Source: Brevibacillus fortis (GTDB lineage: Bacteria; Bacillota; Bacilli; Brevibacillales; Brevibacillaceae). Taken from it: a stretch of 64,000 nucleotides of DNA. The notes below the pieces were generated by a model, which was not told the origin of the DNA, did no database searches, and was given only the letters and a program-made list of their open reading frames with translations. The translations under genes were made by a program, and so were the position numbers. Positions 8,504 to 15,858 of the stretch are shown piece by piece; within the stretch, counting starts at the first letter, position 1; each line of letters begins with the position of its first letter. The stretch spans positions 186,001 to 250,000 of the forward strand of contig NZ_PXZM01000023.1 of the NCBI RefSeq assembly GCF_003013395.1, in the 5' to 3' direction.

Positions 8504-8806
8504 GTGAGACTTATAGCAGCAATTGCATTTAAAAAGGGCGTTCCACCCCTTCGACAGGTTAAAGGAACGCCCGCAGGAGGAGCAGTTACAGCTCCTATAA
8601 GTAAATGTATCACGTTACCTCTACATCGAGAAGGAGTAACCTATCACGATATTGATCATTTGAAAAGCATTGTGGAACAATTGCGCGGACAACTGGTGCA
8701 ATTGTATTTAGAGAAAAATGATTTTTTGGATGATGACGTTGTGGCATTAAGCCAGCAATTGGATCAGTACATTCTGGTAATTCAATCAAAAATGATGCCA
8801 ATTTAA
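8504..8806 (+). CDS. Spo0E-like aspartyl-phosphate phosphatase, copy B
   Basis: A 100-residue protein with the Spo0E-family domain in its second half (VEQLRGQLVQLYLEKNDF and VVALSQQLDQYI). GTG 8504 has AAAGGA at 8492-8497. The first 50 residues are an extension carrying AGGAVTAPISKC, related to KRGAASAPKSRC of copy A. Just upstream, 8440-8490 encodes a second, out-of-use version of that motif (KRGATGATKSKCII, then stop) preceded by an 8-codon frame MFHEAIEI at 8405-8431, so the 5' end looks duplicated and restarted. A perfect 9-bp hairpin GGGCGTTCC/GGAACGCCC lies inside the coding sequence near 8535-8572. The domain is certain; the start is less so. Confidence 0.75.
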   Translation: MRLIAAIAFKKGVPPLRQVKGTPAGGAVTAPISKCITLPLHREGVTYHDIDHLKSIVEQLRGQLVQLYLEKNDFLDDDVVALSQQLDQYILVIQSKMMPI

Positions 8807-8847
8807 AATGAAAAGAGAAGAAATTTACCAGATAAAAAGATGTAAAA

Positions 8848-8876
8848 TTTACGCTTATCGTTATTTTCGGTATAAT
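8848..8876 (+). promoter_or_regulatory. Sigma-A-type promoter of the 8903 gene
   Basis: TTTACG and a consensus TATAAT with a 17-base spacer, 27 bases before the start codon. Confidence 0.7.
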
Positions 8877-8902
8877 ATTCCAAGTGAAGGTGAGTGATTT
8901 AA

Positions 8903-9484
8903 TTGTTAGCTCGGAAAATAACAGTTTCAGTCCTATCGACCGTACTATTATCTGCTTCAGCGTTACCAGTAAGTGCTTTTGCTTTAAATTCTCCTACAGC
9001 AAGTACATCAAGTGAATTTGAAAATGAATACGTATATGATTATCAAGGAGTAACATTTAGAGGAAACGCTCCTTTAAGTGATGAACAATTAGCATCAATG
9101 TTTAAAGCTCTTCATATAAATACGAAGAATAGCGCACAGAAAGTTGGTTCTGATAAAGTCGATCCAGGAGGTCCTGGGTCAGAAATAGTTATAGGGCCTA
9201 TGTATCATAGTTATAATAATCAAGTTGCACGAGAAGCCGCACATATTATTATTGCTTTTTTGGCATCTAAGAGTCCAAAAACGGCGCCATTTTCATGGGT
9301 ATTTTCTAGATTGAGTGGTTGGGCAGATTCATCAATAAAAGATACTCACGTTGGAGCATGGCAATGGCGAGTTCCAGATGGCAAATGGGATATCTATTAC
9401 GACACCATTGTCCACTATAAAGATGATACTTATAGGAGAACTTTAGATGTTCAATATTACGAAGTGGACAGAAAAAGAAGATAG
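8903..9484 (+). CDS. Secreted protein of unknown function
   Basis: A 193-residue protein with a clear signal peptide (LARKITVSVLSTVLLSASA, likely cut after VSAFA). TTG 8903 follows GAAGGTGAG at 8886-8894, and a consensus promoter is upstream. The mature part is rich in aromatic residues; its C-terminal third (VGAWQWRVPDGKWDIYYDT) looks like a beta-structured secreted domain. I do not recognise the family. The last codons (YYEVDRKRR, stop) recur alone at 22357-22392, followed there too by the small membrane protein gene found next, so this pair was once duplicated. A role as a secreted effector or bacteriocin-like protein with the next gene as partner is only a guess. Confidence 0.75.
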   Translation: MLARKITVSVLSTVLLSASALPVSAFALNSPTASTSSEFENEYVYDYQGVTFRGNAPLSDEQLASMFKALHINTKNSAQKVGSDKVDPGGPGSEIVIGPMYHSYNNQVAREAAHIIIAFLASKSPKTAPFSWVFSRLSGWADSSIKDTHVGAWQWRVPDGKWDIYYDTIVHYKDDTYRRTLDVQYYEVDRKRR

Positions 9485-9553
9485 CTGATAACTTCAAAGG
9501 GGAGCTTAAGTGCTCCCTGTTTTCGTTGAAATTACATAGTGGAGGTATCTTTA

Positions 9554-9793
9554 GTGACATACTATTCATTTCTCGTCTTTGTGCTTTTCCTTGTAATCAC
9601 GAAAGTTTATAACTTTATCGAGAGTATACTCACCCCACTAGATTTCGCCTTAGTTGTCGGTATGGGAGTTTTCTTGTTGTTACTAAAATGTTGTGAATGG
9701 TTATCTGGCGTATTGGAGAAGTTTTGTATCAAGTTCAAAATAAAAGTATGGCAATTGTATGTAGTCACTACAATTTTGTACTTTTTATTTTAG
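9554..9793 (+). CDS. Small membrane protein, paralogue of 22467
   Basis: A 79-residue protein with two or three hydrophobic segments (SFLVFVLFLVITKVYNFI, ALVVGMGVFLLLLKC, WQLYVVTTILYFLF). GTG 9554 follows GGAGG at 9541-9545; an earlier GTG at 9539 would run through that ribosome site. The paralogue at 22467 has the same length and over 80% identity by eye. It sits 69 bases after the secreted 8903 gene, as its paralogue sits behind that gene's ghost, so the two may form an export/immunity-style pair. Function unknown. Confidence 0.7.
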   Translation: MTYYSFLVFVLFLVITKVYNFIESILTPLDFALVVGMGVFLLLLKCCEWLSGVLEKFCIKFKIKVWQLYVVTTILYFLF

Positions 9794-10047
9794 CTCCTTA
9801 TGCACCATACTTTGATCAAATGAATGTGAACAGGTTCCCCACACTCGAAAGTATCTTCTATTCTTAAGACTGGATAGTATTTTTCTGCCTGATTAACTCC
9901 TTCGTCTTGGGCATCAGGTCAGCGGGCGGTTTGATCAATTCTATGTGTGACTGCGGATTCGACGAAATCGGGATTTATTTCGCCTAACTCGTTAGTCAGG
10001 ATACTTTTTACTTCCTTCAATGTGTCGATTGGTGCGGAACTACTACT
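9790..10047 (-). pseudogene. Degenerate reverse-strand coding remnant
   Basis: In one reverse frame this reads APIDTLKEVKSILTNELGEI and continues NPDFVESAVTHRIDQTAR, then a single TGA, then 43 more codons (NQAEKYYPVLRIEDTF is part) to a TAA that overlaps the stop of the 9554 gene. There is no start codon upstream of a TAG. The composition looks protein-like, but I cannot assign a family. It accounts for most of the gap before 10202. Confidence 0.35.
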
Positions 10048-10201
10048 CTAGAATTTAACAGGGTCGGTACCTGACGAACTGTAAAGTCGCTGCATTCGCG
10101 GGCCTAGTAACGGACTAATGGAGAAATCACCGGAAATAATCATAAAAATGGACTGTCATTCAGGTGGCAGTCCATTACTTTCATTGGAGGATGTGAGTTG
10201 C

Positions 10202-10705
10202 GTGAGTAATCCATTTGACGGCAGTATCCGTATGATCCGAGGAAGTCGAACAGAGCAGGATGGGAACTTGCAAATTAGAAATGAAAAACATGACTCCATT
10301 TTTTACAAAGCAATCGATCCTAATGCCAGTATAGAGGCGAATCTGAAATCGTTTGATCTTCCTGAAGACTATGTAAAATTTTTGCATGAGTTCGATAGTG
10401 CCGTCTTATTTCGAACTTTGAGACTTGGCGGTGGTTGCAGTATATTGAGTCCTCAACACGTTATTCAATACTGGAAAGGATACAGTATCGATCATCCGTA
10501 TTATCCTATCGCATGGAGCAGCCACTCACTAGGTTGTGTATGCGTAGATCAAGACAGAATAGACAGCGGAAATGGCTACCTCACATGGATCGAATCGAGG
10601 GACCCTGATAATCCAATTGACATTGACCTGACATTTACAGAATGGCTGGATAAGCTCATCGAGCATGAGGGGAAGGAATTCTGGATTCCACCTTACGAAG
10701 AATAG
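10202..10705 (+). CDS. SUKH (SMI1/KNR4) family protein, probable immunity protein
   Basis: A 167-residue protein whose C-terminal 130 residues match the SUKH fold: LPEDYVKFLHEFDSA, GGGCSILSP, YPIAWSSHSLGCVCVD and a terminal FTEWLDKLIE. SUKH proteins neutralise secreted nuclease and other polymorphic toxins. GTG 10202 has GGAGG at 10186-10190; an in-frame ATG at 10118 would add 28 residues but has no ribosome site. No matching toxin gene is in the window, so this is an orphan immunity gene or has another SUKH role. A terminator follows at once. Confidence 0.72.
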   Translation: MSNPFDGSIRMIRGSRTEQDGNLQIRNEKHDSIFYKAIDPNASIEANLKSFDLPEDYVKFLHEFDSAVLFRTLRLGGGCSILSPQHVIQYWKGYSIDHPYYPIAWSSHSLGCVCVDQDRIDSGNGYLTWIESRDPDNPIDIDLTFTEWLDKLIEHEGKEFWIPPYEE

Positions 10706-10712
10706 CTACAGC

Positions 10713-10735
10713 CGCGAGAAATCGCGTTTGTTTTT
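10713..10735 (+). terminator. Terminator of the SUKH gene
   Basis: CGCGA/TCGCG stem with GAAA loop, then TTTGTTTTT. Confidence 0.7.
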
Positions 10736-10894
10736 ATGAAGAACGTCCCAATGTTTTCCGTAGAATACGAACCTTGATAGGATGGTTATAATTGTTTTGT
10801 ATCTGCGACCATCACACCAATCGAGGATTCATTAATTATCGGAGTTAGAGTTACAAGGGGCACCTTTCATATTTGTACAGACGGAGGGATTGCG

Positions 10895-11359
10895 ATGGAG
10901 GACATTATCGTAGAGCCGGGAATAGGGATTGGCCCAATAAAGTTAGGAATGACTAGGGAAGAAGTAAAGGCTCATGAGCAAGAATGGCCGCTGAAATATG
11001 TGACATTTCTGATACAGTATGAGGAAAACAAAGTGAGTTTTATCGAAGTTCCTATAGATACATACAATTTCAGCGGAGGATTCAGTTGTTTTGTTTACGG
11101 TATCGATGTAGTTCATACGAAGGCGACACAATTAGCGGAAAAAATCGATAAGATATCAAATTATACGCGGGATGACGGTGCAAAGTGGGGCGACAGGTAC
11201 GCTTTTCCTGAGATAGGTTTAGGTTTTTGGCGAGAGGTTGTCTTAAATGAAGAAGATTTAGAGACAGAAAAATTCAAAAATTTGGATCCAGTAATCCAAG
11301 AGGATAGACTAAGGAATCAATATTTCAGTACCGTTTTCGTCATGTATCCAATGGTTTAA
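10895..11359 (+). CDS. Immunity-like cytosolic protein of unknown specificity
   Basis: A 154-residue protein starting at ATG 10895 behind GGAGGG at 10882-10887. It begins with EPGIGIGPIKLGMTREEVK, a motif I associate with small stand-alone proteins found in immunity clusters of Bacilli, and is otherwise an alpha/beta protein with no signal peptide or membrane segment. It sits 190 bases after the SUKH gene with its own terminator. The family assignment is tentative; it could instead be an unrelated conserved hypothetical. Confidence 0.55.
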   Translation: MEDIIVEPGIGIGPIKLGMTREEVKAHEQEWPLKYVTFLIQYEENKVSFIEVPIDTYNFSGGFSCFVYGIDVVHTKATQLAEKIDKISNYTRDDGAKWGDRYAFPEIGLGFWREVVLNEEDLETEKFKNLDPVIQEDRLRNQYFSTVFVMYPMV

Positions 11360-11401
11360 TAGGGGGCATATCCAACAAGGTAACAAGAAGCCCGCGTTAA
11401 G

Positions 11402-11427
11402 GACGCGATTTCTCGCGTCTTTTTTTG
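11402..11427 (+). terminator. Terminator of the 10895 gene
   Basis: Perfect 7-bp stem GACGCGA/TCGCGTC with a 4-base loop, then T7. A weaker hairpin GCGTCC/GGACGC with TTTT lies at 11535-11564. Confidence 0.85.
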
Positions 11428-11627
11428 TTTCCAGCACAGTCACATATGACCTCCTATTGCTTTTCTAATCGTAATCAATCGTTGATGTACAGTTTGAGTT
11501 GAACTTAAGAGAATCCCAATTCAACAGTTAAGTAGCGTCCAACACCGCAAATACGGACGCTTTTGCATAAAAAGTAACCTTTACATAATTATTTATTATT
11601 ATGAGATTAACAGAAGGGGATAATGAA

Positions 11628-11867
11628 ATGAATTATTACGTAATATTTTTCGTTACTTTATTTATGACTCTCTTCTTTAGTGTTTTATTCATAAAATGGA
11701 ATAAGCGTGCAGCATTGCTCTATCTCTTAAATACTTTCATTGGCTTAATTTTTATTTTTTATACCCAATATTACAATGCCTTTGAGAACATTAGCTTTGT
11801 ATTATTGCCATTATTAATCTTAGGAATATACTTGAATATTGTTAAGATAATTAGGATTGTAAGATAA
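11628..11867 (+). CDS. Small hydrophobic membrane protein
   Basis: A 79-residue protein with three hydrophobic stretches (YVIFFVTLFMTLFFSVLFI, ALLYLLNTFIGLIFIFY, FVLLPLLILGIYLNIV). ATG 11628 is preferred because AAGGGG lies at 11614-11619; the earlier ATG 11601 has no site. Small size and isolation between an immunity-like gene and a repeat fragment suggest an accessory or immunity role, but I do not recognise it. Confidence 0.55.
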   Translation: MNYYVIFFVTLFMTLFFSVLFIKWNKRAALLYLLNTFIGLIFIFYTQYYNAFENISFVLLPLLILGIYLNIVKIIRIVR

Positions 11868-12060
11868 TCTTGGTAGTTGTATACCTCGCCACTTTCCATA
11901 TCGGGTCTTTTTATAGAGAAATGAAGAATGGTTCATTCTCACTCCCTATGCCAATCAATTTATTAATCCCAACGATCAATCTTTATAACTCGTGTAGACT
12001 TATTGGAGTTACTCTATCAGGTTCCACCGCTATCTTCCTGATTTTGATAAATCGACCCCT

Positions 12061-12354
12061 GTAAGGTCATTGTGAATATATCGTAGATTGATGAAACATC
12101 CTCTGCCAGGATGTTTTTTTATTCCTTTTTTTGCAGTCGGTAAAAACCCGCATAACAACTTATGGTTAATTATGTAATAAATCTCAAAATAAGGGGTGGC
12201 AAATATTGATGTTCCATGAAGCAATAGAAATCTAAGAACAGCTCTAAAAAGAGGAGCCACAGGAGCCACTAAAACCAAGTGCGTAATCCGGTGGTAAAGT
12301 AAGGAGGGTGAGACTTATAGCAGCAATTGCATTTAAAAAGGGCGTTCCACCCCT
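12061..12354 (+). repeat. Repeat R2: terminator plus truncated Spo0E-like gene
   Basis: This stretch repeats the sequence found after regulator copy 3: the AAACATCCT/AGGATGTTT terminator (12094-12120), the MFHEAIEI segment, the KRGA-type motif and the first 16 codons of the phosphatase (from GTG 12309). Homology to copies B and C stops dead at CCACCCCTT near 12354, where an ISL3 transposase fragment begins. The phosphatase domain itself is lost. Confidence 0.8.
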
Positions 12355-12838
12355 TGTCATTCAGCTCTTCTCCAAATCGCTAGAATCTGCTTGTAAACGT
12401 ACCCATTCGCGGGGAACCCATCGCCGGGGGAGGCATGAACAACGTCTGCTCCATACCTCTCCTGATAAACTGAAAGCTGAGGAACAGGACGAATTAAAAG
12501 TCTGGTTAGCCCAAGATCCCCATCCAGAACGCCTTTACAACGCCCTTCAGCACATGAGAACGGTGTATGCAGCTCATACAGAAGAATCAGGGAAAGAAGC
12601 ACTCCAACAATGGATTGCTGAGCATCTCACTTCCCCCACCGCTGCCATTCGGTCGATTGCAAAAACGGTTGTCCAATGGCGCGAGTCGATTCAGAATTAT
12701 TTTTCGTTTCGGGTCACGAATGCTCCGATTGAAGGGACACACAACAAAGTGAAAGTCATTAAGAGACGAGCCTATGGCTATCGCAACATTGAGCGATTCA
12801 AGATTCGAATTCGGCTGGAGTGTAAACCAGCCATGTAA
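12355..12838 (+). pseudogene. ISL3-family transposase, C-terminal remnant
   Basis: Codons here encode the end of an ISL3-type DDE transposase: IAKTVVQWRESIQNYF, then FRVTNAPIEGTHNKVKVIKR and YGYRNIERFKIRIRLEC, which is the family's conserved C-terminal block around the last catalytic acid. The N-terminal 250-300 residues are missing and the frame is fused to the beginning of a Spo0E-like gene, giving a chimeric 176-codon frame from 12308. Ends and target duplications were not identifiable; GAAGAGC near 12886 may be part of a right terminal repeat. Confidence 0.8.
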
Positions 12839-12935
12839 AATAGTGAAAAACTACGTTAGAGGAAGATCAAGCACGTTTAACGGTGAAGAGCTATAAAAAT
12901 ACTTTGTCTCTACTATTAACAAGGAGGTTTTATTT

Positions 12936-13235
12936 ATGGGAGTAGATGATTGCACTTTGTATGGGATTCACAAAATGAAGATTGTCTCGCGGGCTATCAT
13001 TAAGAACAAAAACACGGGCAAAACAATCAATTCACATTGGAGTTATTACAGATGTAAATGTGGAAACTTGTTTGCTTGCAGTGGAGCTCCGCAACTCGGT
13101 GAACCGGTTATGGATTATTTAACTAACCACTACATGGATGGTGTGGGAATGAGTGGTATTATTACAATCTTTGTTGATCCAAGTGATATTGAATCAACTA
13201 CCGACGACACGATTCCAGGTCATAGTTTCATGTAA
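12936..13235 (+). CDS. Small hypothetical protein
   Basis: A 99-residue protein starting at ATG 12936 with a perfect AAGGAGG site at 12920-12926. It has a possible zinc-binding Cys pair (YRCKCG) near residue 46 and a DDCTLYGIHKMKIVSRAI N-terminus; no signal or membrane segment. I do not recognise the family. It ends in a bidirectional terminator shared with the opposing lipoprotein gene. Confidence 0.6.
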   Translation: MGVDDCTLYGIHKMKIVSRAIIKNKNTGKTINSHWSYYRCKCGNLFACSGAPQLGEPVMDYLTNHYMDGVGMSGIITIFVDPSDIESTTDDTIPGHSFM

Positions 13236-13250
13236 ATTTATGAACAAAAT

Positions 13251-13288
13251 AGAGAAGTGCTACAGTGAAATGTAGTACTTCTCTTTAT
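13251..13288. terminator. Bidirectional terminator
   Basis: A 14-bp stem with one G-T pair (AGAGAAGTGCTACA / TGTAGTACTTCTCT) and loop GTGAAA between convergent genes ending at 13235 and 13313. Confidence 0.85.
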
Positions 13289-13312
13289 ATTCTCCGAAGA
13301 ATTAATATTGAA

Positions 13313-13813
13313 TTAATTTTTAAACTGTTTTGTTCTAATATCGTCCCAATAATAATCAATTTTAAAAGTTTCATTTTCAGGTATTAAAGTTACCCTACCT
13401 GATTGTTGCTTAACATCGCTTTTTGAAGAGTCTTGTAAAAATATTGTATAACTAATATTTAGTGATCCGGTGGTTTCATCTCTCTTGAAGTCTGTAATTT
13501 TTACATCTTCTACCTTCAAAAATATATCGTTATAAGCTAAATAAGCAGCTGTAAAACCAATATTTAATTTGATCAGACTTTCAGGCTCTTCCTTTTTAGT
13601 TAAATAGGGCTTTGCTTTTTCTTGGATCACTGGTATATATGCAGTAAAATCTCCAGGGGTTTTTACATATTCTTCTTTTTTGACTTCGTAAAGAATTTTA
13701 GTATATTCAACCAAATGCTTCTTAGTTTGTTCTTTTAACTCATCTTCTGAAATTCCAGATGAACATGCGGTCAAGCTGAACAATAGCAAAATAGCTGAAA
13801 GTATCATTCTCAA
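13313..13813 (-). CDS. Hypothetical lipoprotein
   Basis: A 166-residue reverse-strand protein with a lipoprotein signal (LSAILLLFSLTACSS; lipobox LTAC, Cys near residue 17). TTG 13813 lies 8 bases from AGGAGGG; the ATG two codons later is the alternative. The mature part has charged helices followed by a beta region (TGSLNISYTIFLQDSS, RVTLIPENETFKIDYYWDD) resembling small lipid-anchored domains of NTF2 or cystatin type. It is a single-gene unit on the membrane's outer face. Function unknown. Confidence 0.7.
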   Translation of the reverse strand: MRMILSAILLLFSLTACSSGISEDELKEQTKKHLVEYTKILYEVKKEEYVKTPGDFTAYIPVIQEKAKPYLTKKEEPESLIKLNIGFTAAYLAYNDIFLKVEDVKITDFKRDETTGSLNISYTIFLQDSSKSDVKQQSGRVTLIPENETFKIDYYWDDIRTKQFKN

Positions 13814-13873
13814 ATGAAAAACCCTCCTTTTAGTACAAATTCCTTATATTGGAATTATATCACATTTGTAGAA

Positions 13874-14266
13874 GTGTTGAAATCTACCACACTATCTCAA
13901 AGTACAAAAATTGCATCATCTGCACATTTAGGTTTCGCGCAAGTTAAAAGTGCTTAGTTTCTTAGCATAGGGAAAACTAACAAATCTAAAACAGTAACGC
14001 CTTCTTGGGGTAATAAATCAGGAATAAAAAAGGAGGCAGATATTATGATTAATGTCTCTCATAATATATCTTCTACATCTCCTTCAAAATCAAGCTTTGA
14101 CTTGAAATCTATTATGGCACATGAAATGGGGCATGTTGTGGGGTTGGATGACGAAACTAAGCTAAAATATGGTGACTCTGTTATGTACGAATCATTATCA
14201 ACTAATGAAATTAGATACAATCTTAGTAAAGACGACGAAAATGGCTATCATGCCATTTCCTGGTAG
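13874..14266 (+). pseudogene. Broken matrixin-type zinc metalloprotease
   Basis: The last 74 codons (from 14045) hold the catalytic end of a matrixin: EADIMINVSHNI, the zinc motif HEMGHVVGLDD and the Met-turn SVMYESL. The normal signal peptide, propeptide and first half of the domain are missing. The frame can be followed upstream to GTG 13874 through one TAG at 13955-13957. AGGAGG in front of ATG 14045 is part of the old codons for KKEAD and may only mimic a ribosome site. The third zinc ligand position is Asp rather than His in this short zinc motif, another sign of decay or variation. Confidence 0.75.
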
Positions 14267-14277
14267 GGGGGATAAGA

Positions 14278-14937
14278 ATGATTAATAAAAAAGCAATTGC
14301 TATCGGGCTATTAGCTTTCAGCTTTTCATTAGGGTTCGGATTGAATATTTATTCACAAAGTTTAGTCAGTGGAAACGTAACTGAAATCAACAGACATGGA
14401 CTTGTCCCTAGATATAGTATCGAAGAGTTAGCCGCCGGAAGTCAGTTGATTATTAAAGGTACTATAGTTGATATTGATAAGGATAAATGGAATACTGAAG
14501 ATGGTGGACTACCGGAAGAAATTGGGGTTTCTGATTCGATCTACAAAGATGTTTCTGTAGAAATAGACGAAGTTCTTAAAGGAAACCAGGAAAAAGGTGA
14601 TATAGTCGTCGTTCGGATGTATGGTGGTGAGATAAACAATACAGTAATCAGAGCTGACTATGAGGCTTCGTTTACAGAAGATGAAGAAGTTGTTCTTTTC
14701 TTAATTGAAGACGACTCCCTGAAAAATAAAGAGGGCTCAACCAATTACTTTGTAACCTTAGGTAATTACCAAGGAAAGTATGAGGTCAGTGATTCGAAAT
14801 CTAAAGTGTTTATTCAAGGAAATGCAGATAAAAAAGTTTCGTCCTTAGAAGATTTACTCGAAAAAATTGAGGATCACAAAAACGATCCGTTGCCACCTCA
14901 ATTAGTAGAAAGTGACGAACCAGATTTGGAAAAATAA
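14278..14937 (+). CDS. Membrane-anchored or secreted protein, paralogue of 21615
   Basis: A 219-residue protein with an N-terminal hydrophobic segment (AIAIGLLAFSFSLGFGLNIY) and a beta-rich exported domain: LIIKGTIVDID, VEIDEVLKGN, EEVVLFLIEDD and NYQGKYEV. ATG 14278 follows GGGGGGATAAGA 11 bases after the matrixin remnant. The same plan (EAEV.., LRLTKVYKGD, KYFVFLTED, QGKIKI) occurs in the 21615 gene. The domain resembles small proteins found beside secreted metalloproteases in Bacilli, possibly inhibitors or chaperones; this is inferred from position only. Confidence 0.65.
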   Translation: MINKKAIAIGLLAFSFSLGFGLNIYSQSLVSGNVTEINRHGLVPRYSIEELAAGSQLIIKGTIVDIDKDKWNTEDGGLPEEIGVSDSIYKDVSVEIDEVLKGNQEKGDIVVVRMYGGEINNTVIRADYEASFTEDEEVVLFLIEDDSLKNKEGSTNYFVTLGNYQGKYEVSDSKSKVFIQGNADKKVSSLEDLLEKIEDHKNDPLPPQLVESDEPDLEK

Positions 14938-15062
14938 AAGGGCACCGGTAAGATTCTGAGCCAATAGCCCAATCAAAAAGTGCACCCTTCGTCTTGCACG
15001 CCATAATTTAATATAGCCAGTTTCTTCTGAAAAAAAGGAGAAATGTTAGATTCCCGTTATTA

Positions 15063-15103
15063 AAAATGAAGTTGTAGACTGTCTGTGTCTACAACTTCAT
15101 TTT
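15063..15103. terminator. Strong bidirectional hairpin terminator
   Basis: A perfect 17-bp stem AAAATGAAGTTGTAGAC / GTCTACAACTTCATTTT with a 7-base loop. A/T ends on both sides allow termination in either direction. Confidence 0.85.
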
Positions 15104-15105
15104 AA

Positions 15106-15192
15106 GACGAGACCCTTACATACATAACACTGTTTGGATGGTTAGGGAATTTGAATAAGCAAATAGGTAACCAAAACGAGTTAGGTGGCTAG
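15106..15192 (+). pseudogene. 3' fragment of an RRNPP regulator gene
   Basis: The last 28 codons of regulator copy 3 recur here (ETLTYITLFGWLGN, ending GNQNELGG and TAG) without any upstream part. It is the left edge of repeat R3, which then continues colinearly through the terminator to an intact Spo0E-like gene. Confidence 0.8.
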
Positions 15193-15231
15193 CATCCTGT
15201 TAGGTCATAGTAAATATATCGTAGATTGATG

Positions 15232-15258
15232 AAACATCCTCTGCCAGGATGTTTTTTT
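15232..15258 (+). terminator. Copy of the regulator-unit terminator
   Basis: AAACATCCT/AGGATGTTT stem with loop CTGCC and a T tract, as at 8293 and 12094. Confidence 0.85.
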
Positions 15259-15443
15259 ATTCCATTTTTTGCAGTTGGTAAAAACCTGCATAACAACTTA
15301 TGGTTAATTATGTAATAAATCTCAAAATAAGGAGGATGTGACGGATTTTCCATGAAGCAATAGAAATCTAAGAACATCTCTAAAAAGAGGAGCCACTGGT
15401 GCCACTAAAAGCAAGTGAATAATCCGGTGGTAAAGGAAGTAGG

Positions 15444-15755
15444 GTGAGACTTATAGCAGCAATTGCATTTAAAAAGGGCGTTCCACCCCTTCGACAGGTT
15501 AAAGGAACGCCCGCAGGAGGAGCAGTTACAGCTCCTATAAGTAAATGTATCATGCTACCTCTAGATCGGGAAGGAGTAACCTATCACGATATTGATCATT
15601 TGAAAAGCATTGTGGAACAATTGCGAGAACAATTGGTGCAAATGTATTTAGAGAAGAATGATTTCTTGGATGATGAAGTCGTGGCATTAAGCCAGCAATT
15701 GGATCAGTACATTCTGGTAATTCAATCAAAAATGATGCAAAAAGATAGAAAATAA
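15444..15755 (+). CDS. Spo0E-like aspartyl-phosphate phosphatase, copy C
   Basis: A 103-residue protein almost identical to copy B at 8504, with the family signature VVALSQQLDQYI and the same extension AGGAVTAPISKC. GTG 15444 has AAAGGA upstream. The 5' region again holds the stranded KRGATGATKSK-type motif, but the upstream ATG of the 8-codon frame is lost (GATTTTCC), so that mini-frame is not conserved. It should act on Spo0A~P or a related response regulator. With copies A and B this gives three Spo0E-like genes within 11 kb. Confidence 0.75.
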   Translation: MRLIAAIAFKKGVPPLRQVKGTPAGGAVTAPISKCIMLPLDREGVTYHDIDHLKSIVEQLREQLVQMYLEKNDFLDDEVVALSQQLDQYILVIQSKMMQKDRK

Positions 15756-15858
15756 AGTGTTTTTGTTTCAGGAGGAATTCCACACGTTTCGAAGGGAGAA
15801 TACTCAAATTTTGAGGGGTTAAACCGAAAGGAGGAGCTTTCACAACAGGTAATGCCCA

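Noticed and set aside
11870-12064. 64-codon forward frame after the small membrane protein
   Set aside because: Only two bases after the previous stop, no ribosome site, ends inside repeat R2, and no paralogue.
12308-12838. Single 176-codon gene
   Set aside because: It is a chance fusion of 16 Spo0E-type codons with an ISL3 transposase tail, as shown by the intact copies at 8504 and 15444.
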